From assembly GCA_916048055.1 (NCBI GenBank), contig CAJZHL010000028.1, positions 620,001 to 684,000 on the forward strand: a DNA stretch of 64,000 nt. Reading direction: 5' to 3'. The DNA is from Pedinophyceae sp. YPF-701 (taxonomy: Eukaryota; Chlorophyta; Pedinophyceae). Both the position numbers and the translations under genes were made by a program. This document shows positions 45,785 to 63,465 of the stretch, piece after piece; within the stretch, counting starts at the first letter, position 1; the number at the start of each line of letters is the position of its first letter. The notes beneath the pieces are model-generated. The model was given only the letters and a program-made list of their open reading frames with translations, was not told the origin of the DNA and did no database searches.

Positions 45785-48700
45785 TCACGCCTCCAGGGGA
45801 GTCAGCTCGATGCTGTCGTCCGGCAGCAGCTCGTGCCGCCACTGCCAGGACGGAGCCTGTGCGTCGTCCATGCGCTCCATGCGCACGGAGAATCCGCGCG
45901 CCCTGTCCGCCTCGCTGTCGTCCGCGGGCGGCCTGATCAGGAGTCTGTGACCGTCCGGGACCTCGAACGCGTGGCTGCCGCGAATCGTCACGTCGCGAGC
46001 GTCCACCTCGGCGCGCCCGCGGAGGAGGAACCGGCAGCTCTCGCGGCGTACGAGGCGGTGCGCCCAGTAGATGTTCGCGGGGTCGCCGAGCACGAAGCCC
46101 CGGTTCTCGACGGTCACGTTGTGCATGCGGCATCGGCCGTTGCGCGCACTGCGAACAGGGCCGAGCGGGCGGGCGGCGGTTCGCGGCTTGCGCGGGCATC
46201 AGGACTGGATGAGCGGCACGTGCGCGAAGCTGCGGTCCAGCCTGTTGAGGTGCGCATGGTCACGAATGGTTGTGTAGGCGCTGACCTGTACACCAGGCGC
46301 TCGAAGCCGTCTGGGCCGGGCTCGGTGTGTCCCATCACGGCGTCTGCTTCGACGAGCAGCGAGCCGTCGATGTTCAGGTCCGTGACCCACACGTCGGCGA
46401 TCTCCAGCACCATCTCGGACCCCTCCGCCATACTCCCCCCCCTGATCTTCTGCCCGATGACCTCCCACAGGGGCCCGAGCGCGGGGTGCATCAGGACGAT
46501 GAACGGCGGACCGTTCTTGAGGTACCCGGCCGCGGTTGGCGCGGGCGGGAGCGTCATGCCGCAGTACGCAGTCAGCACCTCGTGCGCGTTTGTCATGAGG
46601 TCCACGAACGAGCCGTCGGGCGTCTGGTGGATGTGCTTGTCGCCCGGCCGCCGCTTGCGCTTCGCGGACGACGTCACGCGCCGCCGCTTGTTGTACACCA
46701 CGAACGTCTGCGGGCGAAGGGCACGTGAATTGAATATTCAAGAACATGCTTCGCGGTTGTTAAGGCTTCGTCCGCTTCCAAACACGCACGCCACGTGCGC
46801 GCAGGTCGCGGTCGCAGCGCAGGGCGCACCTCGAGCTGCTCGAACTCCTCCGGGCTGCGCCGTTGCGGGAACGCCTGCACCAGCGAGTCCGCAATGTTCT
46901 GCATCGTGCACTCAATGCGCCCCCCGCGGCTCACCGCCGGCTGCCCCGTGCGCTCGCACACGTGCTCCACCTGCTTGCCCCTGTTGAAGATCATTCCCGG
47001 CAGCGTCGCGCCGCCCCCCGACCGGATACCATCCTCCACGGCCCCGCGCGCCGCCGCCAGCGACAGGAACATCACGTTCGTGTTCGCCGGGAACCGCGAG
47101 AGCCCGGAGTCCTCGTCGTCCTCGTGCGCGCTGTCCTCGACTCCGAGCCGGTCGAACTCGGTGTATTCGATGTTCGTCACGCCGTACTCAAACACCTCGC
47201 GGCCGTCCGCGCCCCGCACGCGCCGCTCCGCCAGCACGTTCATGCCCTCCGCGGCCCCCACCGCGCGCTCGCACGACGCGAACCCGAGCGTCTTCTGGCC
47301 GTGCAGCCCGGCGCCGGACAGCGCGAGCAGCGTCGCGTCCGTCCCCGCGAGAGGGTTGGAGATTTGCCGCACGACCGCGCCCTCGCGCCCCGCCCGCTCG
47401 AGCCACTCGAACACCCCCTCGTCGTGCATGAGCTTCCAGATCGCGCCGTGCCCCCCGGGCTTGAGCAGCGGCCGCACAGCCCCGCCAAGGAGCCAGCGCC
47501 CGTCGTCCGCGGCCAGCACGGGCACCATCGGCTGCCGGAACAGCCGGAACGCGTCCGGGCCCCTCCCGAACCACGCGCGCGACTCGAACAGCCCCCGGAT
47601 GCGCGAGTGGTTTCCCTTGGCCTCCGATGTCATCACGGCCACCGGTGTCGTGGCCTGCGCGCCCGTGACGCAGAAGTGGAGGAACTCGCGGGCCTGCAGA
47701 TCGCGCACGAGGCCCTCGAGGAGCGGGCGGCCGCAGTACGGCAGCACCGCCGTCGGGAGCGGCTCGCCCGTCACGTTGCACGTCAAGCCCAGGCGGTCCC
47801 CTGCGCCGCCGACCGGGTAGATCTCGGCCATGCGCGGCAGACCCCGCAGGCCCTCCGCGGCCATCTTGCGCTGCGCGGCAATGCGCAGGGGGCAGCGGTG
47901 TGTGCGCGGGGGCGGAGGCGGTCGGTGGAGGGTGGCGCCGTGTGTCGGGCGGACAGGGCGTGGCGTGGCGGTCGGGGCGGGGGGCTGCGCCGGCGTACCT
48001 TGAGGTCGCTGTTGCCCTCGCTGGAGAGGTCCGGCCCCGCGGGGCAGTGCAGGACAATGTCGCTGGCGTCTGGTTGGCCAGCGCCGTTTGCGTCCTCGTC
48101 GTCGCCGTCCCCGGCGATAATCTCGAGCGCCTTGATCTGGTACCCGACGATGCCCCCGATGCTGTCGTAGAAACGCTCCGCAGCCACCACGACGCCCGTG
48201 AGCGCCTCGAGGGCGTCCGCGAGGGCACTCGCGGGCCCCGGGGCGCCGCGAGCGGGCGCCTCGAGCACGTGCGCCTGGCCCATCGCCACGACAAGGAGCA
48301 CGGCGTACTCCGCGTCCAACGAAACCCGCCTCGCCGCCGCCTGCACCTCCTGACCGCGCTTTGTGCGGCCAAACGCAAGCACGCGCGGCGCCTGACGCAG
48401 CAGGGCGACCTGCGACACCACGCAACGAAGCAGGGGTCTCCGTACTGCGAGAGCCCGTGCCGAGCGGCCGCACAAACGCGAGGTGCGGGAATGTGCGATC
48501 ATCACACACACACTCTGGAATCTCGCGCTCATGGACGCGTCAGGAAGGATGGCTCAGCCGATCATGGTGCATTGTGATTCGTACCTTGCTTTCTCGATCA
48601 CGGGCCCGCAGCAGAGCCTCGCGAAGGTCGCGCAGGCGGCAGAGCTCCTCCTGAAGGCCCACGGCCTCTGCCGGGGGCGAGGGCGGCGCTGCCACGCGGG

Positions 48701-48890
48701 CCGCGACGGCTCCGCGGTCGCGTGATGGCCTCCTCCGTGGATAGGCATGCCTGGAGACGGCACGCCGTGCCACCGAACCGTCGTCTCGTGGCGCGACGCG
48801 GCCGTGAGCAAGTTGGGGACGAGCGAACGCCCGGAACGGGAGCCGCGGGGACGCTACGTGGTACATCGGGCAGTGCGCGTGGAAATTCAT
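45785..48890 (-). CDS. UGP3: Plastid UDP-glucose pyrophosphorylase UGP3
   Basis: Makes UDP-glucose inside the plastid for sulfoquinovosyl lipid synthesis. Five exons (48890-48585, 48409-47999, 47870-46830, 46707-46286, 46148-45785) have closing phases and give 847 residues, close to the 883 of Arabidopsis UGP3. The N-terminus is a transit peptide, then LQEELCRLRDLREALLRARD. Exon 2 has MGQAHVLEAPA and FYDSIGGIVGYQIKALEI. Exon 3 holds the catalytic core: MAEIYPVGGAGDRLGL, PTAVLPYCGRPLLEGLVRDL, SKPGGHG-type KPGGHGAIWKL and RIECTMQNIAD. Exons 4-5 give FVVYNKRRRVTSSAKRKRRP, MHPALGPLWEVIGQKIRGGS and CRMHNVTVENRG, the beta-helix tail. The agreement is dense over the whole length. The start could also be the ATG at 48866. 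Confidence 0.96.
46730..46741. repeat. 12-bp AT-rich palindrome in UGP3 intron
   Basis: TTGAATATTCAA is a perfect palindrome inside the intron between exons 3 and 4 of UGP3, near the acceptor. AT content is high for this genome. It may be chance or part of the branch-point region. Confidence 0.6.
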
Positions 48891-50221
48891 ATTGTACGCA
48901 GGCCGGACGGCGGCGCCCGGAACGGGCGCTGACTGCGCGCGCGTCACGGCGCGAGCCGTGCCAGTGCCGTGCGAGACCTAGCCGCGTGCCGCGCACACCG
49001 GTCGCTCCAGACACCGCTCGCGCCTCGGCGAGGTGTCCACATACGGTCGCCGCCATCGCGATCGCGCATTTGTAGCCCAGAGGACGCAGCACCGCGTTTT
49101 CTCACACCCCCCATCCTTTGGGGGCGCCACACCTCACGTGCACACCACGGGTCACGCAGCAACGAAGAGGCCGCCGGCGGCACGCCCACACGTCGGGGGC
49201 GCGCAGGGACGCGCTCGAGACGCTTCCTGTCCCGCGGCCCGCCCGGGCAGCAGCGCGTCGCATGCTGGCCACGTGGCGGTGTGCCGTTCACCGCGCACAG
49301 GCAGCTACGCCACTCGCCCACGCTTTGCACCTGCGGCCAGACGACGGCACGTGCCACCGCCGCTCCGCCACCGCCGCGAGCGCCGAACCCACCGCTCTGA
49401 GATCCTACGCAGCGGGAGCACGTCCCCACCGCGGGCGTACGGGCACGGGGCGGCGTCCGCATCCCGCGTGCGCAGCACCCGCAGCTGAGCGCGCGTGCGA
49501 GCCGAAGCACGATCCGGCCACGTCCCCGCCCGCGGGTCCAAGGCGGCTTCTGCGCTGTGTGTGCGTGTGAAGGTGAGGGTGCTCCATCCCCGCTGAGGGC
49601 GCTCCATCCCCGCCCCCCTCTGCGATGGTCGCCGCCACAGCGCGAGGCCCTGCGCGCTGCGCGCCGCGGTGGTTGCGAGCTGTGGGGCTCAGCGGCACCA
49701 TGTGACGCAATGTGCAACTGCGCGGACGAGAGAGAGAGGCGGCCCGCGTGAGCTGGGTGCAGCTGACGAGGAGGAGGCTTCTGCTGCGTCGTCGCTGTCT
49801 GATGGCCGGCCCGTGTGCGCGTGTTGCATGTCCGCTGGCCTGACGTGTGTACACACAATGAGAGACCTCCGGGTGCCGAATTCTTGCCCCACAGCCTACG
49901 GGATCTTGTGTGCCGCCTAGCTGAAGGCAAGCGCACATAGCTCTCCCAGGTGCTGCCGTTCGGCTGCCCGTTTGGCTACCCCTGCGCGCCGCGACGGGGG
50001 TGGAAGCCGCAGTGCAAGCAGTCGGCCACCGGGCTCGCGTCCCCGCGACAACTGCGACGCTGAGCGGCGAGTACGAATCTCACACGTGTAGCTAAGCTCA
50101 GCGGGCCTTCCTTCGGCCTGCGACCGACTTGGTGTCGCGGGCCGTGGCTCGCTTGGTGGCCTGAGGCAGTTGCAGGGGCGTGCGTGCGCGGACCGCGCTC
50201 GTCGGCGATTCGGGACGCACG
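48891..50221. other. Long divergent intergenic region
   Basis: About 1.3 kb between the starts of UGP3 (minus) and the RING ligase (plus), the longest gene-free stretch in the window. Open frames on both strands are Arg/Ala-rich GC shadows without family resemblance. It contains a 20-bp tandem duplication at 49575-49614. It should hold two promoters. Confidence 0.55.
49575..49614. repeat. 20-bp unit duplicated in tandem
   Basis: Two adjacent 20-bp copies, built around GCTCCATCCCCGC and preceded by GAGGG, differ at two positions (a C/T change at unit positions 6 and 20). They lie between UGP3 and the RING ligase gene. Confidence 0.85.
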
Positions 50222-53287
<3,066 letters not shown>

Positions 53288-53703
53288 GCGGGTGCCGGGG
53301 TGGCACGGCTGGGCACGGGGACGCGCGGTGGTGCACATATGGAGGCGATAGGAGACCAGCGGGTTATCCTGGGGCATGGACGGGCGCGCATTTGAGAAAA
53401 AGGGTTTGGGGGTATTTCGTACTGATAGGAGCGTCGCTGTGAGGCGCTGGAGGCCTGGAGGAGCCACACCGGTGGGCGGCGGAGCGTGGCGCGGCCGCTT
53501 GGTCGCGGCGGTGTGTCAGGCGCGGCGGGGGATGTTTTAGTCTCCGCCCGACTGGGAGCTCTCGCCCCTGCCGCGAGGCGGCTTGGTAGGCGCCCCGCGC
53601 CCCGCTGTGCGATGCAAAGGTCGCGGAGGGTCAGGCGACTGGGCGAGGCTCTTGTTCGGGCAGCCAGAGGGCGCGTTTGCACAGGTGCAGGAGGTTGGCA
53701 GCC
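53288..53703. other. Intergenic between RING ligase and membrane-protein gene
   Basis: 416 bp between tandem plus-strand genes. The right end overlaps the possible small minus-strand frame at 53631-53750. No other feature is recognised. Confidence 0.45.
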
Positions 53704-53750
53704 ATGAGGGGCACGGCTGCGAAGATGATGAGGGCGGGCCGCAACGCCAT
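53631..53750 (-). CDS. Possible 39-residue one-helix membrane peptide
   Basis: An uninterrupted frame from the ATG at 53750 encodes MALRPALIIFAAVPLMAANL, a hydrophobic helix, then HLCKRALWLPEQEPRPVA. The size and form are like tiny subunits of respiratory or photosynthetic complexes. It is antisense to the proposed first exon of the neighbouring plus-strand gene; probably only one of the two is real. Helical look and codon choice alone support it. Confidence 0.3.
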   Translation of the reverse strand: MALRPALIIFAAVPLMAANLLHLCKRALWLPEQEPRPVA

Positions 53751-55257
53751 GGTACGTGACGAACAACCTGACGTGCACGTCGCGTTTCCCCGAGCAAGGG
53801 GGCTCGGAACGCGTCCTGCCGGGCCCGTGCGCGACCTCGGTGTCGAGGCGCTGCGCAGCCGGCCTGCCCGAATATGCACCCGACCCGAACGTGCGGCGCC
53901 CGTCGCAACGTGCCGTCCGGTCGCGCACCCGGCGGAGCCCGAGGCCCAGCACGCACCAGTGCCCAAGTTCGGTGAAGGCTGTTGGTCGAGGGGAGGCCGT
54001 GCAGCGGTCGCAGCGGGCCCTCGCGCCGTTTTCCGCGCTGCAATCGGCGTGTTTCAACTTCAACATACGAACCGCCCGGCCGTCCTGTGCGGAGCGGCAC
54101 TGCAACCGACGGTTTCGGGCACCACTTGGATGCTCGTGCTCGCTCTCAGCGCCCCCGCTCCCCGGCCGGCCCTCCCCGCAGGCCTCCGCCGAGAACGCGG
54201 TGCACCCGGAGCGCAGGCTCCACCCGGACCGGCTGGACCAGGGCAAGTGGGACCTCAAGTACGCGGACTACGGCAAGCTCGACACCACCACCTACCCCAA
54301 GCCCCAGGCCGCCTGGGAGAAGATGCTCCCCATGTACTGGTGGCACGGCGCCAAGGCCGAGGCCGGCGTCTGGCAGTACAAGCCCAAGGGCAACCTCTCC
54401 GGCCTCCAGGCACGTCCCCCACCTCCGCCCAGCGCTGCACCCGCGCCCGCCCGCGCCGCCCGCGTCCCCACCGGCGACGCCACCCAGCACATCGCGCAGC
54501 CCGCGTCCCTCTCATCCGCCTCGCCACGACGTCGCTCGCCCGGCGGCCTCGCACGCGCACTCGTGTGCACCAGCGCTGACCGCGCCACCCCGTGCGCGCT
54601 GTGCCCCGCAGGAGTGGCAGAAGCAGCCGTGGCCGCAGGTCGGGACCATCGCGGCCATCAACGAGCCCATGGCTCAGTTCCAGTACCCCGCCACGCGCCG
54701 CATGTTCCCCACCGAGAATGGCATCGGGCTGCAGTCCAGGTGCGGCCCGCGCCGCCGCCGCCCACCGCATGGAACATCCCCATGCGCGCACGCATCAGCT
54801 CGTGGCCAGGCAGAGCGCCAGGCCTGCGTCAGGCGCGGTAGCATCCAGCGTCGCCGGACACGCAACCTCACCGCGGCGTTCTGGTTCGGGCCCGCGGCGC
54901 GGCGTGCGCTTCGGCGAACTGGCGGGGAGTTGTTCGCTTGTGGCCGCAGGTGGGACAAGCGGATCTTCATGCACATGCTGGGGGGCCTGGGGCTGCTGTC
55001 GGCGCACGTGACGTGGTGCATGTGGACCGACTTCAAGGGTGCGTCGTGCGCGCACAAGCTGTGGCAGGAGCAGAACGGTGCGTGGCCGCGCGCCGATCCC
55101 TCGAGCCTTCGCACCACGCCCGCGCCCGCGCCAACTGCTGCGCCCGCACGGCGCGTTGTGCAACGCCCGGCTGAGCTCTCGCAGCCTCGGAGGCGCAGCG
55201 CGCTCATCGGTGCCGCTTCCGCTCGGCGTCTCGTTGCTCGCAGGGTCGGTGTGGTAA
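53704..55257 (+). CDS. Small membrane protein, probably mitochondrial, unknown function
   Basis: Not recognised. The model has five exons (53704-53751, 54182-54409, 54612-54739, 54950-55077, 55244-55257) with closing phases, 181 residues. The first exon gives a basic amphipathic start (MRGTAAKMMRAGRNAM) like a mitochondrial presequence. The body has KWDLKYADYGKLDTTTYPKP, MLPMYWWHGAKAEAGVWQYK, EPMAQFQYPATRRMFPTENG and one hydrophobic helix MHMLGGLGLLSAHVTWCMW, then CAHKLWQEQNGSVW. Many Trp/Tyr and a single helix suggest an accessory subunit of a membrane complex, but I cannot name it. Intron 2 requires a GC donor (CAG|GCACGT). The 14-bp last exon and the first exon are the least certain parts; the middle three exons are convincing. 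Confidence 0.65.
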
Positions 55258-55713
55258 CGCTGCGGCGGGTTCGGAACATGGGAGGAGCCGCACCCTGACT
55301 CCCCCCCTGACTGACGCTGTGAGACTCGAATAGGGCACCGGACGCTCGCGCTCACTCACCGTGTCGCTCGCGCGTCGTACGGAGCCGCGAACGGTGCCGC
55401 TTGGGGCAGCGACCGCGCACCGTGGGCTGTGCGCACGTTGTCAATGTCCTGTGGGGCAGACTGCCCGCGACTGCGCGGTCCATTGGCACGCAGCCAGGCC
55501 GCGCCCCACTGCGGGTGCGCTACGCCATCGACGGCGCCCAGCAGCTCAGCACAGCCCGCACAAGAGAGCCCGAGTTCCGTTCAACACACCCCCCGTCCGA
55601 CACACCTCCGATCGTTCTCGCTCTCACACAGAGTTGCGGAGCTTCCGCGCAGCACCGCGCCACCAGCGCGCGCCGCCTCTCATCCTCCACCCCCTCCACC
55701 CGCACACACCCCC
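55258..55713. other. Convergent 3' flanks before GME
   Basis: 456 bp between convergent stops. C-rich and short ACAC stretches near 55570-55720. No gene or structured element recognised. Confidence 0.5.
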
Positions 55714-57588
55714 CTACTTCTTGTCCTCGAGGCCCTCGGCGCCGTCCGCGCCGCGCAGCTCCCCGAGCGCCTTGGGCGCCGTCGGCTGCACGATCAGCGA
55801 GTGCGCGTAGCTCGACATGTCGGTGATGCCCTTCTCCGACATCTCCTTCTCGATCTGCTTCTTGATCCAGCCGTACGTCAGGCGCAGGCCGTCCGCGAGC
55901 GTGATCGTCGGCTCCCACCCGAGCTTCTCGAGCACGAGCTTGTTGTCGCTGTTGCGCCCGCGCACGCCCTCCGGCCCGGGGATGTGCTTGATGGGCAGCT
56001 CCTTCTTGTCGAACGACATGGCGAGCTCCATCATCTGGTTCATCGAGACCTGCTCCGAGGACCCGAGGTTGACGGGCTCGCGGAAGTCCGAGGCCATCAG
56101 CCGCAGCACGCCCTCCACGCAGTCGTCGATGTAGGTGAAGGAGCGCGTCTGCTTGCCGTCGCCCCACATCTCAATCTCCTTGGTCGACGTGAGGACCTTG
56201 CGGCAGAACGCGGCGGGCGCCTTCTCGCGGCCGCCCTTCCACGTGCCGTACGGGCCGTAGATGTTGTGGAAGCGCCCCGAGCGCGTCTCGATGCCGAAGT
56301 CCTTGCAGTAGTGCTTCAGCAGCTCCTCCGTGACGAGCTTCTCGAGGCCGTACGCGTCCTGCGGCTGCGCGGGCCACGCGTCCGACTCCTTCAGGCCGCC
56401 GCCCTCGACCTCCACGTCGAGCTGCTTGCCCTCGGGGTAGATGCACGCGCTGCTGGCGAAGAAGAAGCGCTTCACGCCGTTGATGCGCGCGCTCTCGATC
56501 ATGTTCATGGAGATCATCGTGTTGTTGTACAGGATGACCGAGTGGTTGGACTGAATGAAGCCCATCCCGCCCATGTCCGCCGCCAGGTTGAACACCTGGT
56601 CGCAGCCCTTGGTCACCTTCAGGCAGTTGTCGTACACGCGCAGGTCCACCAGGTGGAACTCGTTGCAGAACATGTCCTCCTGCGAACCAACCGAACCGCC
56701 GGGCGGGTCGGCGCGGGCGGGGGGGGCGCGGACAGCCCGCGCAGGCGCGGTCGTTGGCCCTCCGTGGATAGCCTCAGGCAAGAGAGCCGCCCACAGGCGC
56801 GCGCGGCGGGGCAGCGGCGACGATCGCGGGTCGCGGGGGTCGCGGAGGGGCAGGGGGTGGCGACGCGCGGGGCGAGGGGCGCACATCGGGTCGGCTGTGC
56901 GCGGGGGCGGCGGGCGCGAGGAAGTCAGCAGGCCAGTGGTGGACAGGTGGTGGTGCGGTGGCTGGCGCGCGGGATCGCGTGTGCCGGGTGGCTGGCGGGA
57001 CGCATCGATGGAGGGGAGGGCCGTGGGCGCGCGCGCGGGGCGTGGCGGGCGGCGTGTGCGCCGGCGTGCGCGGGGGGAGCACGAGGTGAGATGGGCAAGG
57101 CGGCGACGCGGCGCGCTGGCGGCAGGAAGCGCGGAGTGCGCCCTCGTCGCGACGGATATCGCGAAATGTTCGTGGGCGGAGCCGGGCGGCGCGGCGGAAA
57201 GAGGGCGCGCCAGGCGGGGCTCGTCTCTGGCCAGCAAAGCGACGCGTCTCGTACCGGCATGTGCTCATTGCGCTTCCAGTCGCAGCCAATCACGTAGTGC
57301 CCCTCGGTCTTCAGACGCCTGGCAATGTGCGAGCCGATGAACCCGCCCGCGCCAGTCACGCAGATCTGCGAGCGGAGGCACGAACGCAGTAAGTTGCTCG
57401 CGCTGCGAGCGCCGCACGACGCGGACGCCGCGCCTCCGAGCCCGCCGGTCGTATGTCACGTCAAGGTGAGACCGATTCATGGCGCCGCGTCCCGAATGCC
57501 GCACCTTGAGCTTCTCACCCTTGAAGTAAGGCTGGAATGGGTACTTCGCGAGGTTCGAAGCCTCATAGATCTCCTGCGCGGCCGTCAT
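55714..57588 (-). CDS. GME: GDP-mannose 3,5-epimerase
   Basis: Converts GDP-mannose to GDP-L-galactose and GDP-L-gulose for ascorbate and wall galactose, in the cytosol. Three exons (57588-57505, 57365-57255, 56679-55714), all phase 0, give 386 residues against 377 in Arabidopsis. Exon 1 has KYPFQPYFKGEKLK. Exon 2 carries the NAD-binding glycine motif as TGAGGFIGSHIARRL and GCDWKRNEHM. Exon 3 has DMGGMGFIQSNHS, the active-site SSACIYPE with the catalytic cysteine, YGLEK with the catalytic Tyr-Lys pair, RFHNIYGPYGTWKGGREKAP with the second catalytic lysine, and HIPGPEGVRGRNSDN. All key residues are present. The intron between exons 2 and 3 is 575 bp. The gene is divergent from RAB2 across 1.3 kb. 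Confidence 0.97.
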
Positions 57589-60125
<2,537 letters not shown>

Positions 60126-60911
60126 GCGCCCGCGAGCGTGTGGCGCGATGCCGCGCCGAGTGTAGGCGCGGCGACGTGGCCGGGGCCTTGCCGGCGCCGT
60201 GTGAGGCCGGGCGGTCGCGCGGGCGGGGCGCGAGGGCGCATGCCACAGCGTGCGCGTCTGGGGCGCGCGGACGGGCGCGCGCGCGATCCCCGGGGCCCCG
60301 CCACGCTTTGCGTGCTGTTTCCCGCCGGGGAGGGAATCTGCGCGCGCGCGGGGATTCTGCGTCGCCGGCGATGGCGCGAGCGGCGCGGTGCGTGTGAGCG
60401 AGGCGCCGCTGTCCATCTGCGCGGGTGGGCGCGGCTCGCGGCGGGCACGCGGCCCCCCGGGCGCGCCAGTTTGCGGTGGCGAGGTGCGTGGCGGGCGCCG
60501 CGAACGCGCGAGCGGCAGGGTGCGCGGCGCGAGGGGCGGCGGGACTGCGCGGTAGGGCGTGCGGGTAGCGCGTGCGGGTGGCTCCGGCGCCGCGTGGGCG
60601 GGCGCGGTGTCGCCGGGCAGCTGCGGGGGCCGCGCCAGGCCAGGCAGACTGGCCGGCGGGTGCGAGCCCGGCGGCTCATGGGGCCGCGGGGCGCGCGAGG
60701 GGGCGCACCTCGTGACGCACTGTGCTGCGGGCGACGGTTGATCGCGAAACGGTTGCCGGGGACCCCGCTAAGGCGCCGACGTCGCTGCGAGTCGAGGCCA
60801 GAGCAGCTGCTATCCCCCGCCCTCGGCGGCGAGCGTCGGCAGAAGGGCGGGGGTAGCAAGAGTGAATAGTGATAGTAGCCGAGACCCGGTCGACAGGATC
60901 CGACGGCGGCC
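60126..60911. other. G-skewed intergenic region downstream of RAB2
   Basis: 786 bp between tandem plus-strand genes. The plus strand is strongly G-rich, with many runs of three or more G, in contrast to the C-rich introns nearby. No gene is recognised. It could favour R-loops or quadruplexes at the RAB2 3' end. Confidence 0.5.
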
Positions 60912-63433
60912 ATGACGAACGGCAGAGGCCGAGGAGGTCAAAACAAGGTCCTGCCTGCTCTGCGGAACCGCCTGGACCAAATCTTGGAGCTGATCCGGTG
61001 CGCCAGCCTCCTCCATGATCCACGCGACCGCCCGCGCGGCGCAGCTCCTGCCCACGGCGCCCCAGCGGCCGCGCAGCGATCCCCCTGGAGCTGGTTCATG
61101 CACACGACGAAAGCAAACGCGCCACCGCCGCGGCTCGCGCGCCCTGGCGCCCCGGGCCGCCGCCGCCCGCCCTTCCGCGCCCAGAGCTCGCGCCGCTGCC
61201 CAGCGGCATCCAGTTCGCGGCCCCGGCGCGCGGGAATCAGTCGTGGAAACTCGACTGGGCTGCACACTGCTCGCCTCGAGCTCCTCGCGCCCGTCTGGGG
61301 GCGACTGCGCGGCTCCCTGCGCGCCCCCGCGCCCCCCGCAGCCCCCCCTGCTCGCAATCTGCGCTATCAGGCCCGCAACCGCCCCGGCCGTGCGCTGCCG
61401 GCCGCGTCCTGACCGCACACTGCTGCTTCCGTGCACCGCGTGCAGGCCCACGCCTGCGTCGGACCAGCACCGCATGGCCGTCGTGGAGTACATCCGCGGC
61501 ATCGTCAAGAAGTGCTTCAGCCAGTACGAGGTGCGCGCCCGCGCGCCGCTGGGCCGCCGCAGCGCGCCCCGCGGGCGTCGCCCCTGCCCCCGCTCTGCGC
61601 AGTGGCACCCGACCACGCCTCGCCCGCGCCCGGCCTCGCAGGTCGAGCTGTTCTCGTTCGGATCCTTCCCGCTGCGGACGTACCTCCCGGACGGCGACAT
61701 CGACCTCTGCCTCTTCCTGTCGAAGCCGTCGGTCAATGCGAGGGCTGTCTCGGAGCAGTGGGCAAATATGCTGTGCTCCGAGCTCTCCCAGCACGCGTCG
61801 CAGCCCACGCAGCCGCATCTCACGGTACGCAATAAATCCCCACGCCCAGGGCGCCAGGCGGGCCCGCCGCGCGCCGCCCCGCGACCTCGCGCGGCGACCG
61901 TCGCCCCGCCCTGGGCGCCCTGGAGGATCCAACCCCTCCCGTCTCGCGTCGTCCCGGGCGTGCACGCCCCCGCACGGCGCTCCCGACCGCCTCTGCCGCC
62001 CGCCAGGGCCCCACGCGGCCCCGCGACCCGCGCCGCGCCATTCACCCCCCCCCGCGCTTCGCTGCTCCCCTGGGCGGCATCCACACGAGCCTGCGCCGCG
62101 CGCACGGCCCACCGCCGCCGCCCCCGCTGTCCCACTGCAGATTCGTGCGATCTCTGTCATCCCCGCGGAGGTCCAGGTCGTCAAACTGCTCGTCGGGACC
62201 ACGAAAGTGGACATATCCTTCAATCAGCAAGGCGGGCTCTGCACGCTCTGCTTCCTCGAAGAAGTGGACCGCATCGTGCAGCGCGGACACCTCTTCAAGC
62301 GATCAGTCCTCCTCGCCAAGGCCTGGGCCTACCACGAGGCCAGGGTGCGCGCCCACGCACCGCAGCTGCCCGCACACTCACACTCACGCGCACCCGCGCC
62401 GCGCCGCGCCGCGCCGGCCCCGGCTGACCCCTCCCCCGCGCCCACCTGCGCCCTGCAGATCCTCGGCTCGCATTGCTTCCTGCTCGCCACGTACGCCCTG
62501 GAGGTGGTGGTGCTGCACGTGATCAACCGGCATCACGCGGAGGTGTCGCACCCGCTCGACGTCCTCGTCAAGGTCCTCGAGTGCCTCGCGACGTTCGACT
62601 GGGACACGGACTGCCTGTCCATCCAGCGCGCCATCCCGCAGGTGCGCGCGCGCCGACCGCCGCCCCGGCAATCCACGTCGTCCGCGGTGCCGGCACCCAC
62701 GTGACGCCCGCCGCGCCCCCGCGACCCGTCCCGCAGGCGCAGCACGTCGGCAACGAGCACGAGGCGCTCCAGGCGCACGAGTCCGGCAACCTGCTGTCGA
62801 TGCGCGAGCTCCAGGACCTCGTCACGCAGTACTCCCCCCTGGCCATGCCCGTGCGCGGCAAGGCCGGCGGGGACCGGTACTTCGCGGTCCGGCAGCTCAA
62901 CATCGTCGACCCGCTGCTCCCGACGAACAACCTCGGCCGGTCGGTCAGCTCGCGGTCGATCTCCACGGTGCTGCAGCGCTCCAAGGCGGCGCACGAGGCG
63001 ATGACGGAGGTGCTGGCGTCGCGGGACGCGCACGCGGCAGTGCGGAGCCTGGAGCGGTTCTTCAGGAACACGCTCGACATGTGCGGCGCGCAGAGCGGCG
63101 CTGGCAGCGACGGCGCAGCGCACGCGGGGCCGGGGGGGCGCGGGGCGCACCGGCGGACGCTCAGCGCGGGCGGGGCCGCCGTGCCCGTCACGATCGGTGC
63201 CGGGCGCGCGGGTCCGCACGGCGCCGGGCAGCCACTGGGCGCCCCGCAGCCGGCCACACACCCTGTCCCCGCTGACGCAACAACCACCAACATGCGCCGG
63301 TCGGTGAGCCATCACCAGATCGACCTCGTCCCCCCACACATCGGGCAGCACGCTCCGGCGACGCCCGCGGCCGCGCACCCGGCGCCGCCGCGCGGCGCGC
63401 GCACCCCGTGCGCCCGGCGGCGTTCCCGGCCGT

Positions 63434-63465
<32 letters not shown>

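Noticed and set aside
48944-49936. 330-codon minus-strand frame between UGP3 and the RING ligase
   Set aside because: Composition is Arg/Ser/Ala/His-rich with no domain, splice pattern or start context, and two competing frames overlap it.
55429-57297. 622-codon plus-strand frame opposite GME
   Set aside because: The opposite strand encodes GDP-mannose epimerase with all catalytic residues, so the plus frame is a shadow.
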